From Curvularia sp. ZM96 (Eukaryota > Ascomycota > Dothideomycetes > Pleosporales > Pleosporaceae), in NCBI GenBank assembly GCA_022457065.1, contig JAJGBQ010000003.1, positions 1,736,001-1,800,000 of the forward strand: DNA of 64,000 nt, in the 5' to 3' direction. Positions 43,634-54,842 of the stretch are shown in pieces (the first letter of the stretch is position 1; the number at the start of each line of letters is the position of its first letter). The notes below the pieces were generated by a model. That model was not told the origin of the DNA, ran no database searches, and was given only the letters and a program-made list of their open reading frames with translations. Position numbers and translations under genes: made by a program.

Positions 43634-46600
43634 CCACGAGCCCACGCAGATTGATCGTTATTACATCATAATACCTTGCATTGAACCGGCATGGACACGA
43701 CGAGCATGGCGAAGCATCAATTGCAATCTTTTATTCTTCCGCGGTCCTATTCAGCATATTCCCTTTCATTTTACTAGCATGTCTCTCAGTCGTCTTATCT
43801 GCGAATATCCGACAACGGACTTCAGACAGCGAATGTCATTACCCCAAGCTATCTACAAACTCTGGTTCCCGTGTGCCCCTATCGTCACATCTTGCGCGTT
43901 GCTTATCAATCCCCTGTATCCTCAACCAAACTTGCGATTGGTGGCCCTACGCAAAATTGCCGATTCACCAAGCGAGAAAGATCACCACGCTCGACACGGC
44001 GCAATGGCGCAAGCATCTAACGCCTAGTCCCTGCTGATCTTCCGCTCTATCGCTGCCACGGCTCTGGCGACATTACATTGACACATCGCAAACGTCCGAT
44101 GTCTTTAGCCTCCCTGATATAGGGCATAAATTTCCGGGGGCTGTCATGTCCCTTTTTCCCGACATGGCGCCGAGCCGCACGAGCTGGGTTACAAGCGTTG
44201 GCGCAGCATAACCCGTTGTTTTGCTGCTGTCTTTTCTCAGCAAGCATCACGGCAGGATTGGCACGCATGTCATGAGAGGTGAGGAAAAGGGTGGCGTGAC
44301 TAAAAGGGGCAGGAGGCTTCGTGAGAGGTAGAGTCGAGGTCAGCGCCCAGCAGCGACAGCCTTGTCAATACATGCAAGTGCCTGCGATAGAAGCTTGGCA
44401 ATTTTTTCGCTTCTCGCATCCATCTCCGGTAATCCAGTCCACAGGCTATCTCGCTGGGTCCGGGGTCTAGGGGTCCAATCATAGCAGCAGATGGATTGCG
44501 CACGCTCAAGACGACATTGCATCTCGACCAGCAGGACCAGCATCCCCACATTGCAAATGGAGCCAAGTCTTGGAGTGGCGGGCAACCCGCGAGCAAAGCG
44601 GATGTCTGGTAAGGAAAACGTGGGTGCTTTGGTAGGCTGGCGGCTAGAATATCGGAAAGGCCGCGTGTCACGCCTTGATCTCTGTTTTTTCGCTGCATAT
44701 TCTTGCGCATTTCGAAAGCGGGGCAGGGTGAGGGGCAGACGAGGATCTGTCTACGAAGTAGGCCGATCGCTGCCGACGTCAGCGGCAAGTGAGCAGACTT
44801 GGCTTAAATAATGTCCTACTCGTTTGCTGAGAGGGGCATGACTAATGTACATACTGAACATTTTACCATCTAAACGGACATTGCCACAGTCTGTTCATCG
44901 GATATGCAACCCCAGCAGAAGTGAATACCATGCATGTAGGAGTACGCTTGGCGCTCTTTGCGCTTATCAACGCCAGCGGGGTAACAAGCAAAAGGAGTTT
45001 GGCAAGACTTGCAAGCCACGTTTTGTTTTTATTCCCAATGCTCACATGTACATATTGAACGAATCTTAATGCAGATAGTAATGTATAGTACGGCTGTACC
45101 ATCACGCGACCTAGTCGTTCTCCAGAGCAACTCATGACAAGCCGGGGCGGAAAATAGCGGTGAATACACGCCAGAGTTTTCCGATTCCCGCTCCCGCTGC
45201 GCCTCGAGACGGGAAGGCATTACGCCATCGTGGAAAGTTTTGTATGTCGCGTGTACTGTTTGTCTCTAGGTATATAGCGAAAGGGTGGTGAACGGGAAGA
45301 GCCGTTCTGACTATCCGTATACGGTAAATCATTATATACGTGCTCTTTCCTATCTTCCAAGCTGAACTTGTGAAGACACAACGCAAGGATTAACAGCGGC
45401 AATTTCGGGTTCTCTGTATTCGAGTACCTACTAACCTTTTACAGAACTACAGATTAGAACCCGCTGTCGCTATGGCATGGGAGCGTTGCAAAAAGAAAAG
45501 AAAAGAAAATACAACGGCGATCAAACGTTCAAAAAGGCTTTACCCCGCAGCAATAATCCTCTATTAGACCTAATTTCAAACCCCCACAAACTTGCACCAG
45601 CCGTAAACCACGGTGGACCGTTTTTCTCTTGTTGTCTTTTTGTTTTTTCGTGAACAACCACACCTACAACGACCGCCACGTCCAACATTCTTCCCTGCGC
45701 CACTGATGAAATCCAGCATGCATACGTGTTACCGCCGCGGACAATGACACCTCTTACACACCTCTTACACCACTCCAACTCCCAACTCCCACACCCACAA
45801 CCCCCCTTTCCCTCTTCGGACCTACCAGATTGCCCCGTCACACATACCTCCGCCGACTCGGCCCCACACAGCCTTTCCCTTCCATCACACAGACCCCCAT
45901 ACCAGCGCTAGCAGCTAAACGCCACAACTTCCCTGTCTGACTTACTCACGCACACCGACGCACTGCATCTCGCATCAAACACACCGACGCACGCACAGCC
46001 CCCCCCCCTCCCAATCACATGCCATGCAGCGTAAGAAAACAAGACTTGCGCCGAGGCCCCTAGCCCAGCGCTTCTCGCGATCAAGCTTGGGAAAGCTAAA
46101 AAGCTTAGTGTTTTTTGTTTAATGGGTCACAGGTTACACGAGGTCATTATATAGCGTTTTCGACACGTGCGTGTCGGATTGCTAGAAGCAGAATGGTATG
46201 GGGATTGGAGGAGTGGGTGGTGGTTTTCTGACCGGTGAGGGTGAGGGAATAAGAGAGAGGGGGAAGGGTGTGTGTGTGGATGAGGTGTATTGGTGGAAGA
46301 TGGAGCACGGTGACGTTTGCGTGGCTTGAGTTGGAAGAGAGGTCCTTGTCTATCACACTTGAGCGCGGCCGAGGAGATGGGTGTTTCGTTCACCTTGTCC
46401 TTTGGAGCCCAAGAATGCCTCTCTTACTAGTGCGGGACGTTTGCATAGCTTTAGTCGAGGAAAGTAGAGCATGGGCTTGGTTTTGCATAAGGTAGGTTGT
46501 ATACCTGCCATCCCAGTCGCCCTTGCTCGGGCAGAAGAACATTTGGATGTCCTGAAGTTAAGGGAATTAGAGCGCTTAGGGGTCAGTTGTATGCTTGGTA

Positions 46601-47531
46601 TCCTGGTCTCTCTTACTTGTCCGATTGGAAGGACATCATCCCTTTCCTCCGCCCTTTCCTGGTCCTTTGGAGCCCAAGATATTATTCATGCCTACGTAGC
46701 ATACCTCAGACACGCACACACCGACTCACTTACCCCTCAAGCGCGATTTTTCTTCAAACAGTTGAATGACCGTGGTTTTCGGCGAGATACACGGACATAA
46801 TCTCACCACGTAAACTGAGGGTTTTTTTCTTTGGAGCTAGGGCTGGACAGGGCAGGGGCGATATGCAGCCACCCCTTCTTCTCCTCATCTTGCATATCCA
46901 TCAAACCTTCTTCTTGTTGTTTGTCGTCGGAATTCCGTCACTCCCTCTACCACCCTTGCCTCCTCCCCTCCTCACCCTTGTTCCCGTTGGTTCCGGGCCG
47001 CTGCAGGGAGAGGCGTAGTGTGGCTGCAGGAGCGCGAGCAGGGACCGCTAGTTGGGCCGCTCGTGGGATGGTAGCCTGGGTATGGTTGTACTTGTACGGA
47101 GTATGTGTGTACTGACGGGGGAACGGTAGAGTGGTTTAATACTTGAACGTAGTCAATAATGAAGTTTATCTATCCTTCGTTTCCGTTGCTTCCGGTCTCA
47201 CCGTTCCCCTCATCTTGGCGGAAGGTTAGGAATAGCCATCCGTTAACCATCCCTTCACGCCCAGTCTTGGCGGGATGTCACATCACGTGACCCGGGGTCC
47301 CCTCCCCGCGACCGCCGTTTCCCTCCAGACGTAGACTGGCCTTTCAACCTTCCGTCCTTCGCAAACGAGGGATTCTTTCGTGCTACCTGTAAGAATCCGC
47401 AGTGAGTGGCCGTGTACGACTCTGTTGATTGAACAGTAAGCGAAGCGAGTCTTGGTTGAGTAGTAAGTGAGTCGTTATATCGTATCCGATCCCAACTTTC
47501 GCCCACGCATCTCTCAACGACACACGCAACG
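43634..47531. other. 3.9-kb gene-poor region
   Basis: No supported gene. Pyrimidine- and C-rich stretches lie at 45.7-46.0 kb. Two short matching segments (46397 and 46662) are listed separately. Near 47286 a CATCACGTGACC E-box sits about 245 bp before the next gene. Minus-strand frames at 44300-44788 and 44340-44585 have no family resemblance and are not called. Confidence 0.5.
46397..46679. repeat. Pair of 18-nt direct repeats
   Basis: GTCCTTTGGAGCCCAAGA occurs at 46397-46414 and 46662-46679, 265 bp apart. Between them a looser pair starting GTTGTAT lies near 46497 and 46589. This suggests an old, diverged local duplication. No coding sequence is recognised. Confidence 0.6.
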
Positions 47532-48565
47532 ATGGATACGAAGCATGATATGCCGGTCTGTCCAGACTGGATCTGGCTGAACACCTCCAATGTCCAGTGA
47601 GTAGGGCACAGCTCACTAAGAGTAGCTAATCACTAATGCTAACTAGCGTCGCAAAAGACCGGGGCTGGTTCAAGACCTATACGCCTTTTACTTCTACGGT
47701 CTCAGATTTCCTCTACTCTGACTCTCCTAGCGATATCCCAGTATTGGGAATTGGCACTGTGGAGATCCCTACCAAACGCTCGCCAAACCGGACAGGTGCA
47801 TCTTCTCACGGTTCTCTGCATCTTAAGCAGGTTTTGCATGTACCTGATTTCGTCTGTAACGTCATTGGAAGCCCCATCATCTCTCATGGTTACAACGTGA
47901 CACTCGAGTCCAGCCCCACGAAAAAGGGAACTATCAAAGATAGCCAGGGCAGGAACATGGCGTACTTCGACGCGAACAGACCACTCCTCAGTATCAAGGT
48001 CAGAAAATCCCCAGAAGGTCCGAAACTGGGCCCGCATAGACTCCAAAAGGACAGATTGTACTTTGTCAGCTGTCGATGGCAGCCCAGTGAACAGCAAAGA
48101 TGGCTGGACTACCAGGCCGGGAATGGTCCCAACAACCGTAGATTAGTACATGTTGCCGACACCAATCCGCCGTACACAGACGCGGAGAAAAGCTTTCTCA
48201 AAACTAACTTCCGCAATGAGTACTATTTCCTTCTCCAACATGGTCTCAAGATTCATTCAGAGGAGAACCGCGCTGATGGCAGGTTGATCTTGCGCGCCTT
48301 GATGCATGATGACGAATCTTCGGATGAGGAAGATTTCCATGATGAGCCTGAAGACGATGAAGAAGACGAAGACGAGGGCTCTGAAATGGATTTCGAAGGC
48401 CACCAGGCCGATTACAACTTCACTGAAGAGCAGCTTGAATGGATTGAGAAGCATTATGGCAACTCTGAGAGGTTCATGATCTCGTATGGCCTCAAGTTCT
48501 ATGATGACGAAGATTTGGAAGAGGCAAAAGTAATTGCAGAGGCCATGTTGCGTGATGAGGATTAG
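47532..48565 (+). CDS. Domesticated Ty1/copia Pol beta-barrel (TNT1-94-like) domain protein
   Basis: Exons 47532-47596 and 47647-48565 (50 nt intron, phase 2, join NV-H-VAKDRGWF) give 327 aa. Residues 10-120 follow the retrotransposon protease/beta-barrel region: CPDWIWLNTSNVHVAKDRGW, VLGIGTVEIP, LKQVLHVPDFVCNVIGSPI, GYNVTLESS. In active copia proteins the start reads W-(I/V)-x-D-S/T-G/A, whereas here the catalytic Asp position holds Leu/Asn and the triad reads L-N-T, so it should not cleave. No integrase, RT or RNase H follows. Instead there is a unique C-terminus with two similar acidic segments, FLKTNFRNEYYFLLQHGLKI and IEKHYGNSERFMISYGLKF, split by a Glu/Asp-rich stretch. The intact frame, a spliced intron and the absence of LTRs at its edges argue for host use. 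The role is unknown. Confidence 0.83.
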
Positions 48566-49506
48566 TTCATTGTGCAGTATTGTACTGAAACAACGGTTGT
48601 GTGATTTCAACGAGTCTTCTTGTAGTTATTCTCAGAGAAATCAACGTACTCTTCATCGACGGGGGTTTACCCCTCCGAGGCCCCTGATTTACCTACGCAT
48701 CATTTTAGTTACAACATGTCCGTGTCTTTTCATGAGCATACTAGCACTCAGCTAGAGCGAATTCAAGCCATAATTTGGAGCAATTATTCAACTATATTGC
48801 AGAGTCATACGTCTTCCTTGCCTACCGGTGTTGTCGCGTCGCTCTCTCACCCGTGTACCCGCATACTTTAGCTTTATAAAGCATCATTTTCACAATCGTA
48901 AAGATGGCGTGGACGCAATCGAAGCGGGAAGAGCTTTCTGATTAACTGAGGTCGTTCTGACCTCTTGAATCGCGGTGCTGCACCTCATTGATTCAGTGAG
49001 TGTTGACCGGTGGGTGGGTGGGTTGTCTTTTTCAGCCCCCTAGTCACTCAGCTCGGAGATATGTGATGTGAACTTACTCGTATGCATTCCTATCCAGAAC
49101 GACTAGTTTTGTGTCCCCGTCCCGGCAACTTATATTCGTGTGAAAAGATTCTTGTTTGGTGATGTGGCACTGAACATCATAGCAAGTGAGGTAAGAGACC
49201 GTAATCAATCTATTTCATCGACGGAGCTGTCTGGGCTGTGTCGTATCAGAGTTATTTCTATATTAAGCACATACAATGGAAAGACTGGCTCCAATATACA
49301 TTGGACTAAGCCTCCTGACGACTTCAGCTCTGCACTGGTAAGCAATCGCCTGGGAAAAACACAGTTAGACTATAGTATCGCAAACAACCATGACACCTTC
49401 TCAACTAAGGTTCGTTTCGCGAGAGATCTGGTCAGATCGGTTGTCCTATTTGGAGTGACGGAATGACTAGAGTAGAAATACCTTCTTCGGTGTTTCTAGC
49501 CTCCTA
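48566..49506. other. AT-leaning noncoding tract
   Basis: About 940 bp with short frames only. It marks the start of the low-complexity, probably RIP-affected interval that runs to about 52.0 kb. Confidence 0.4.
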
Positions 49507-50302
49507 CTATAGTCCAGCTAGTCGCGCCAATTTTCTCTCTTCACCCGCCCCGCGAACGCGCAGAGAAGCTATTATAGTTAGCCTTTGAGTCAAAAAAACC
49601 CCCCCGATATTAGCTATCTGTTTCCTACCAACTCGCTCCGTGGAAAGCTGAATGCCACTTGAGTCCTTAGTATTCAAAGCGAACTTAAGAGGTTCTAGAA
49701 AGGCCTTAGAAAGAGCCTGAGCTAATTTTTGTGCAAAGTGTATCATACCTAGCGCGCAAATCCCGTAATGCCGTCACCTCGGTCCAAAGCTCGGAGAGGA
49801 AATGCCTTATTGGAGTCCCTGACCCAGCCCACTAACACATCTGAACCGTCATTTGTAGAGTTTGAGTTCCCTATGTACTAGTCGCCGCTGCGTAGTTGAC
49901 TGTTTTTCAAGATGAGGGCGGCGGGGGGTTGGATTTCGTCCCTGGGTTCTGCTTTGGCATCCTTGGCATCCTTCTCTGAGCCGTCCTCGTGCGGATCCAG
50001 TACAATTTTCTAGTCGATTTTGAGCAAAAAAGGATCCTCGATGTTGCGGGTGGGGTCTATGACGAAGGGGCGGTTCATGATGGCTTCACAGGTGTGACTG
50101 AAGTAGTGGTAAAATGGGTCTTGAAGGATGACAGCGCGAACGATTGAATCAGAAAGATTAATAAAGCTCCTTGTGTCTTCTCATCGCAGTTTGCATCACA
50201 GTAACACCGCGTACAATCTGCAACGACTTGCAGTTCTCGCTGCAGTATAAGATGCTTCTTCTCGGCTTTGGGGGAACCGAAGAGCTTCAAAAAGCAGGTC
50301 AT
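49507..50302 (-). pseudogene. Decayed coding relic, family not recognised
   Basis: On the minus strand a protein-like sequence runs through several frames. One segment reads VRAVILQDPFYHYFSHTCEA and NRPFVIDPTRNIEDPFLLKI, then a TAG, an acidic stretch with DPHEDGSEKDAKDAK, then another TAG. A 79-codon open piece starting MIHFAQKLAQALSKAF (49746-49507) follows. A 75-codon frame (50302-50075, LQRELQVVADCTRCYC) lies just upstream in another frame. Both TAGs follow GAC and could be CAG changed by C-to-T, as RIP does. Introns cannot be excluded as the cause of the frame change. I cannot name the family. Confidence 0.4.
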
Positions 50303-51440
50303 GGCATTGCAACATTGATCTTCGCTTTTTTGATCAACAGTAGCTGTAGGAGAGGAGTACGACTAGTCATTTTCGTTATATAGGATTTTTCGGCACGCAG
50401 GGATAGACGTTAAAGGGCTTATATATGTGTACAGATTGGAGAAGTATGTCCTCCCATTAGCCTAATCGTTGCTCGGACGGACAGTCAGCGTCTGAGCACG
50501 GTTTAGATGAGCGGAATCCTGGTGCTAGGACCCACATCCGAATTCTGTGATCACGCACTGAGATCCCAAAGTAGTTCCAATCAAGAGCATTGAGCCCGTT
50601 ATATTGACTGCGAAATGCCATCTATCTAGCATATCTTCCCTTTCTTTTTACCAACATATTTAAGGACCAGTACAACTAGCGCTAGTAGTACCTTTACCAT
50701 TGTAAAGACACGATTCCCAAGTATTACCCTGCCCATCTGAAAGGATATCCAGAAGGCATTGATTAGATTGGGCGGACCCACTGGCCTTTGAAATAATCGC
50801 AGCAGTTTGTCAAGAAACTCTGGTATTTAACTGTACCCGTACATTTAAATTTATATGGCCGCCTAGAGTGGATTATAAAGTTAGCTCTATGCAGTCTTAT
50901 AAAATAAAGAGGGGACTATACAACAGTGACGCCATTGAAGGCCAAGGCGCTGAGAAGGATTGCTACCTTCATGATATGATTAGTTTATCGAGTAGCAAAA
51001 GGTAGTAGATAGATTGAAGTTGTTTTTCGAGTTAACAGGAAAGCAATGTAAAGCAGTGTTATAGGCTTATCCCGTGCAGAAGGTCTGTAGGGCGCTAAAA
51101 GGATTGTGTTGCTTAAGGTTCTATCTAATCTAGAGAATTGGTTATAGTACTTATAGCTCCATTACGGAGCTGCGCCTTATTCTTACATAAGAAGGATACG
51201 TATCGCCTATCCCATAACAGGCAGAATATTTATTTATAAATGTTTTTATAGTTTTGGATATTAATCCACGTTTAGTGTCTTACGTATGCTTTTTCTTACG
51301 TGACATAGGTTCGCCGAAAGAGGGCCGATATAGGGCATTGCTGCTGTCACAACATTCTCATAATACCAGATTCAAGAAGAGACAATCTGTTAGGTACTCC
51401 TCGGGCCAGAGGAGCCGCGGGTGCGTGTATAAAACTACCA
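50303..51440. other. AT-rich tract, probable interior of a decayed LTR element
   Basis: TA-rich sequence without any frame above 63 codons. It lies on the interior side of the LTR at 51441. No reverse transcriptase or integrase motif can be read, which fits heavy C-to-T mutation. This assignment is inference. Confidence 0.35.
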
Positions 51441-51647
51441 TGTAAGGGGCGCAACCCTGGGGAGTAGTCTTAAGCTCGGGAGCACAATCGACAGACTAAG
51501 GGAACAACATTGTATTCGATAGCGAGCTAGTCTCTAGCTATGTAATTATCTATATACTATGCTGGTTGCTTAAGCAACAATCGGGACGGACAGAGTAAAC
51601 GAGGTCGTAGACGAGGATAAGAGGCGAAGAGTGTTCAGCCCGTTACA
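51441..51647 (-). mobile_element. Candidate LTR of a decayed retrotransposon
   Basis: The 207 bp segment reads TGTAACGGGCTGAACAC...GCGCCCCTTACA on the minus strand, with 5'-TG..CA-3' ends extended to a TGTAA/TTACA inverted repeat. Directly past its 3' end on the minus strand lies TGGTAG (plus strand CTACCA, 51435-51440), the usual start of an initiator-tRNA-Met primer-binding site. The partner LTR is not recognisable; a similar GAGCCCGTTATA near 50600 might be its edge. No target duplication can be assigned. Confidence 0.5.
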
Positions 51648-52066
51648 GTAAGACCTTGAAGTCATAATTTACATTTTATAATTAGTGGCTTGTTTTGTTT
51701 ACTACTCTAAGACAACAAGGTTGCGCCGACTAAGAAAGAGACGGCTATAGGTTGTTGCATGATTATATGGCGCTAGAGCTTTCAGCGCGTTAATACTAAC
51801 GAGATACACCACTGCCAGTCATCACTCTGGACATACATTGATAATCAAACTGCGAAAAGTAGATACAAAGTACACTTAAGATTTGGTGTGGTTGTTGAAA
51901 CTCGCAAGTGGGTCAAAAACTGTCGAAGGTTTGATGAGAGCACTAGCCTTATTCGTCAACACGGTAGAGCACCATCAGGCTGGACGATGAAAACCGTTCT
52001 GGTAACGCTCATAGAAATGGTATCCCTCTTGTATATTTATCACATAATTTTGCTTTCTTCCATCAA
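51648..52066. other. Flank between the LTR and the tRNA gene
   Basis: About 420 bp, AT-rich at the left, returning to average composition towards the tRNA. No gene is seen. The tRNA promoter is internal. Confidence 0.4.
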
Positions 52067-52137
52067 GCATTCTTGGTCCAACGGTAGGATAATTGCCTTC
52101 CAAGCAATTGGCCCGGGTTCGACTCCCGGAGGATGCA
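52067..52137 (+). tRNA. tRNA-Gly (anticodon UCC)
   Basis: The cloverleaf folds by eye. The acceptor stem GCATTCT pairs with AGGATGC (one G-U). The D arm is GTCC-AACGGTA-GGAT, the anticodon stem is ATTGC/GCAAT around loop CTTCCAA (anticodon TCC), and the variable loop is TGGC. The T arm is CCGGG-TTCGACT-CCCGG, followed by discriminator A. It is 71 nt with no intron and no encoded CCA. Box A and box B are intact. It sits at the edge of the AT-rich interval containing the candidate LTR. Confidence 0.93.
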
Positions 52138-52484
52138 CAACATCCTTCTCTCGATTGCAACGTTGTGAATTTTTTGCTTTTCCCATTGGGTCGAGCGAAA
52201 AAGTCATACATACAATTTTTCGCATCAACCGCACTGGAGTCTCGTTTTCATCGAGACATCTTTTTTATCGCCCAGCTGGATGCTATGAAGTATAGAGAGA
52301 TGCCTAGAGTATACACAGGATACGTCGTTATCACTGTAGGGACGCGCTGCTCACGTCTTGCCAATTCGGCTTTGGCCGCATACCTGTCGCGTATCTCGGG
52401 CTCATATTGCTTGATATGGTTATCAGCTTTGTGACTGTCATTAATCTCGTTCTCTACTAATCATTTCCTCGTATCTCGACATAT
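52138..52484. other. Intergenic, tRNA to EthD-like gene
   Basis: About 350 bp. A T-run for Pol III termination lies near 52170 (GAATTTTTTG). Nothing else is recognised. Confidence 0.45.
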
Positions 52485-53628
52485 CTACTTTCCAACATGA
52501 CCCCACTCACTCTCCGGATAAACCCTCTTAACCTGGTACCACCCAATCTCTTGTTTAGCCAGACTGCCCATAACCCTCTTTGCCCACTCAGTGCTCACAC
52601 TCTCCTCCAATTCCTTCCACGGCAGCACTTCGCCACTGAATTCGTGCAGCGCGAGAAACTTCGGGACTGTCTCCTTCTCATCAGAAGGCTGGAGCTGTTC
52701 AAGCTTGATTGCAGTGGCGACCTCGTAGCGTCGAGAGCGTACGAAGCCCGGTGCCCGGGATAGCATCGAGAGATGCTCTTCGCGATACCATTTGTCAAAG
52801 TCGGCAATGGAGGCTGCATCGGATGGCGGCTCTAGAGCAGCGGAAATGATGAACTTGGCTGCACCTGTACTTCAGTATCAGAACGATGTCCGCTCTTTTT
52901 GGGAGTGTGACGTTTCTACGGTGGAAACACGTAGGTGAGTACTGTTCAGATCAGAAATTACGTGCCTTTTTCTGCATCCTGCCCCTCAACAACTTGCACC
53001 TCCTCATAGAATCGGATATCGAACCGTACATTGTTGTACACACTTTCGATTAGTTCTTTGCTTGGTGGGTTCCGCTTCGATATGCCTGTGATATCGTCCG
53101 AATTGCGGTATTCAACGTCTGGCATTTCGTAAACCACCTACAGAATCTTCTCAGCGTCCACACGTAAACAAACCGATCCAAGCACCTGGTAAATCAAAGC
53201 CATATAAGACTACTTCATTTTCCCCAATATGGTGGTAAACGAAGCAATTGAAATACAGGCACTTGCACAACAAGAACTTGAACGACTTCCCAGACTCTCA
53301 CAATTCCAAACCCAAAAAGAAACTCACCAGCCACGGCGCCTCTTTACTCAACGTGGCAGCACTCGGCTGCGGTTGCAAAGCCTCATATCGCACGGCCGAC
53401 GGCGCACCAGGCAGCACCAGCACCTCCTGAATATGCTCCTATATCACCTTATCGTCAGCTTCCTTCATCTCTTCCACCGAACCAGACAAGACCAAAAAAA
53501 AAGACGGCTGAAAAGCTTTCGAAATAAAGAAAACCTCATACATTCTCATACCACTCGGACAGTTTCTCCTCCGAAACGCCTTCAGGCCTCACAATACGCG
53601 ACGACACCCAGAGAATACCACGGCCCAT
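52485..53628 (-). CDS. EthD-like (dimeric alpha-beta barrel) two-repeat protein
   Basis: Exons 53628-53542, 53438-53328, 53137-52962 and 52869-52485 give 252 aa. All joins keep frame and rebuild a continuous fold. The first half starts MGRGILWVSSRIVRPEG, with SEWYENEHIQEVLVLPGAPS and VRYE. After LVVYEMPDVEYRNSDDI the second half repeats the pattern: DFDKWYREEHLSMLSRAPGF and SRRYE. The WY..EH.....PG......RYE spacing is that of EthD/ferredoxin-like alpha-beta barrel enzymes, here duplicated in one chain, so the monomer could mimic a dimer. Fungal relatives are mostly uncharacterised; some such folds are small-molecule oxygenases or cyclases. Introns of 103, 190 and 92 nt are longer than elsewhere in the window. 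The intron 3 acceptor (CTGAAG) is chosen for frame. Confidence 0.78.
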
Positions 53629-54842
53629 GATTCTGAGCTTGCTCTATCTTCCTTTTTCTTCTCCGATATCGTATCTGCTTTTGCTCGTGCCACCACACAA
53701 GCGAGAACCCCGTGTATCGTAGATTCCCAGCTCTTCTCTTCGTTTCAGCCAAGAAAGTGATATGGCCCAAAAAAACAGGGGAGCACAACCAAATAGACCA
53801 GGGACAACAACTAGAGTAAGGAAGGAAAAGAAGACACAGTACCACACATCCACAGCCAGCCCGCCGCGCGCCCCGCAACACTAGCGCTCGTTCCAAACTA
53901 AATCCCCACCCTCCGCCCTCCGCCTGTCCTTTCTCCGCTCAGGGCAAGTAAGGCGTCTCTGGAATGGGAGCTAGATTCCCTGTTCCTGTTACAAGGACAG
54001 GGACATGTGAAAGGTGGATAACGGCATCCATGCCCGAGTCAAGTCAAGTCAAGTCAACAGGGTAGATGTGCGCACGCGCGGCAAGGGCGGGTAGGTATGT
54101 AAAAGGGAGACCTTGTCTTGCTCCCTATAGCTAAATACATCTTTTTTTCCAATGGGGAAAGAAAGAACAGGAATTCGCTGGTTTTGCCCTCGGTCTAGCG
54201 TATGGCAGACTCGGTGTGGGTTTTTGTACACATGTTCTTCTCTCTCGCCTCCGTCTTTGTATGTAGAAAAATTCTGTGTAGTACACACACGTACCTATCG
54301 GACCGATAGATGGAGTGGCCCGATGATCTCCGCCTCATCAAGTCTTCCCTCATTGTTGCCCCCCGCTACACCAAGAAAGAAACAAAAGACAAAAAAAAAA
54401 GAACAAGACATTGATCAAAATGTCGCTGAATCGCTTCTTGAAATTATGCTTGCTTGCTTCGGCCTCGCTATCTTTAAAACCCATCCATCCACACACATCC
54501 TCCAACATGGTTTGTCTTTGTCCAAAATCAATCACAGCCCCTAGTCTAATATGATACAAATATTCTCTTCTCGGCAAAAGGTAGTAGGAGAAAGAGAGTA
54601 ATAGTGAAGTGAACCTCCCATTGTCACCGTCGTCCGCGGCTCGGCCGAGGTGCGTGCCATGCTTGCCTGCCCCATTTCTCTCTAGATTCGTGCTAGAAAC
54701 TGCACAACAGCCGTCGGCAAACGAGGTCATGTCATTGCAGCGCAGATGACTGCACGAGCTTCTACCGCCGCTTCTTTGGCACTCGTGTGTTCGAGGGTAG
54801 AGGCTCGTCATTGAATTTAGCTTGCTCGCTTGGTCATCGCAT
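53629..54842. other. Intergenic, EthD-like promoter and ROM2 3' flank
   Basis: About 1.2 kb. It contains a four-unit GTCAA tandem near 54038-54057 and the ROM2 3' UTR. Open frame seen antisense at 54350-54840 is read-through of the ROM2 frame past its true splice and stop; it is not a gene. Confidence 0.5.

Noticed and set aside
44300..44788. Overlapping minus-strand frames (162 and 81 codons)
   Set aside because: Neither shows a domain, signal peptide or plausible splice extension.
46490..46610. Possible 5S rRNA (GAAGTTAAGG...GTCAGTTGTATG)
   Set aside because: The phrase resembles 5S internal boxes, but the ends do not pair and the conserved loop sequence is not recoverable; at best a chance match.
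49140..49466. Plus-strand 108-codon frame in the AT-rich tract
   Set aside because: Mixed composition, no similarity I recognise, and located in a mutated region.
54350..54842. Extension of the ROM2 reading frame to a C-terminus rich in Ser and Phe
   Set aside because: This is read-through of the last intron; splicing 54960-55009 gives the conserved Rom2-like ending and a stop at 54843.
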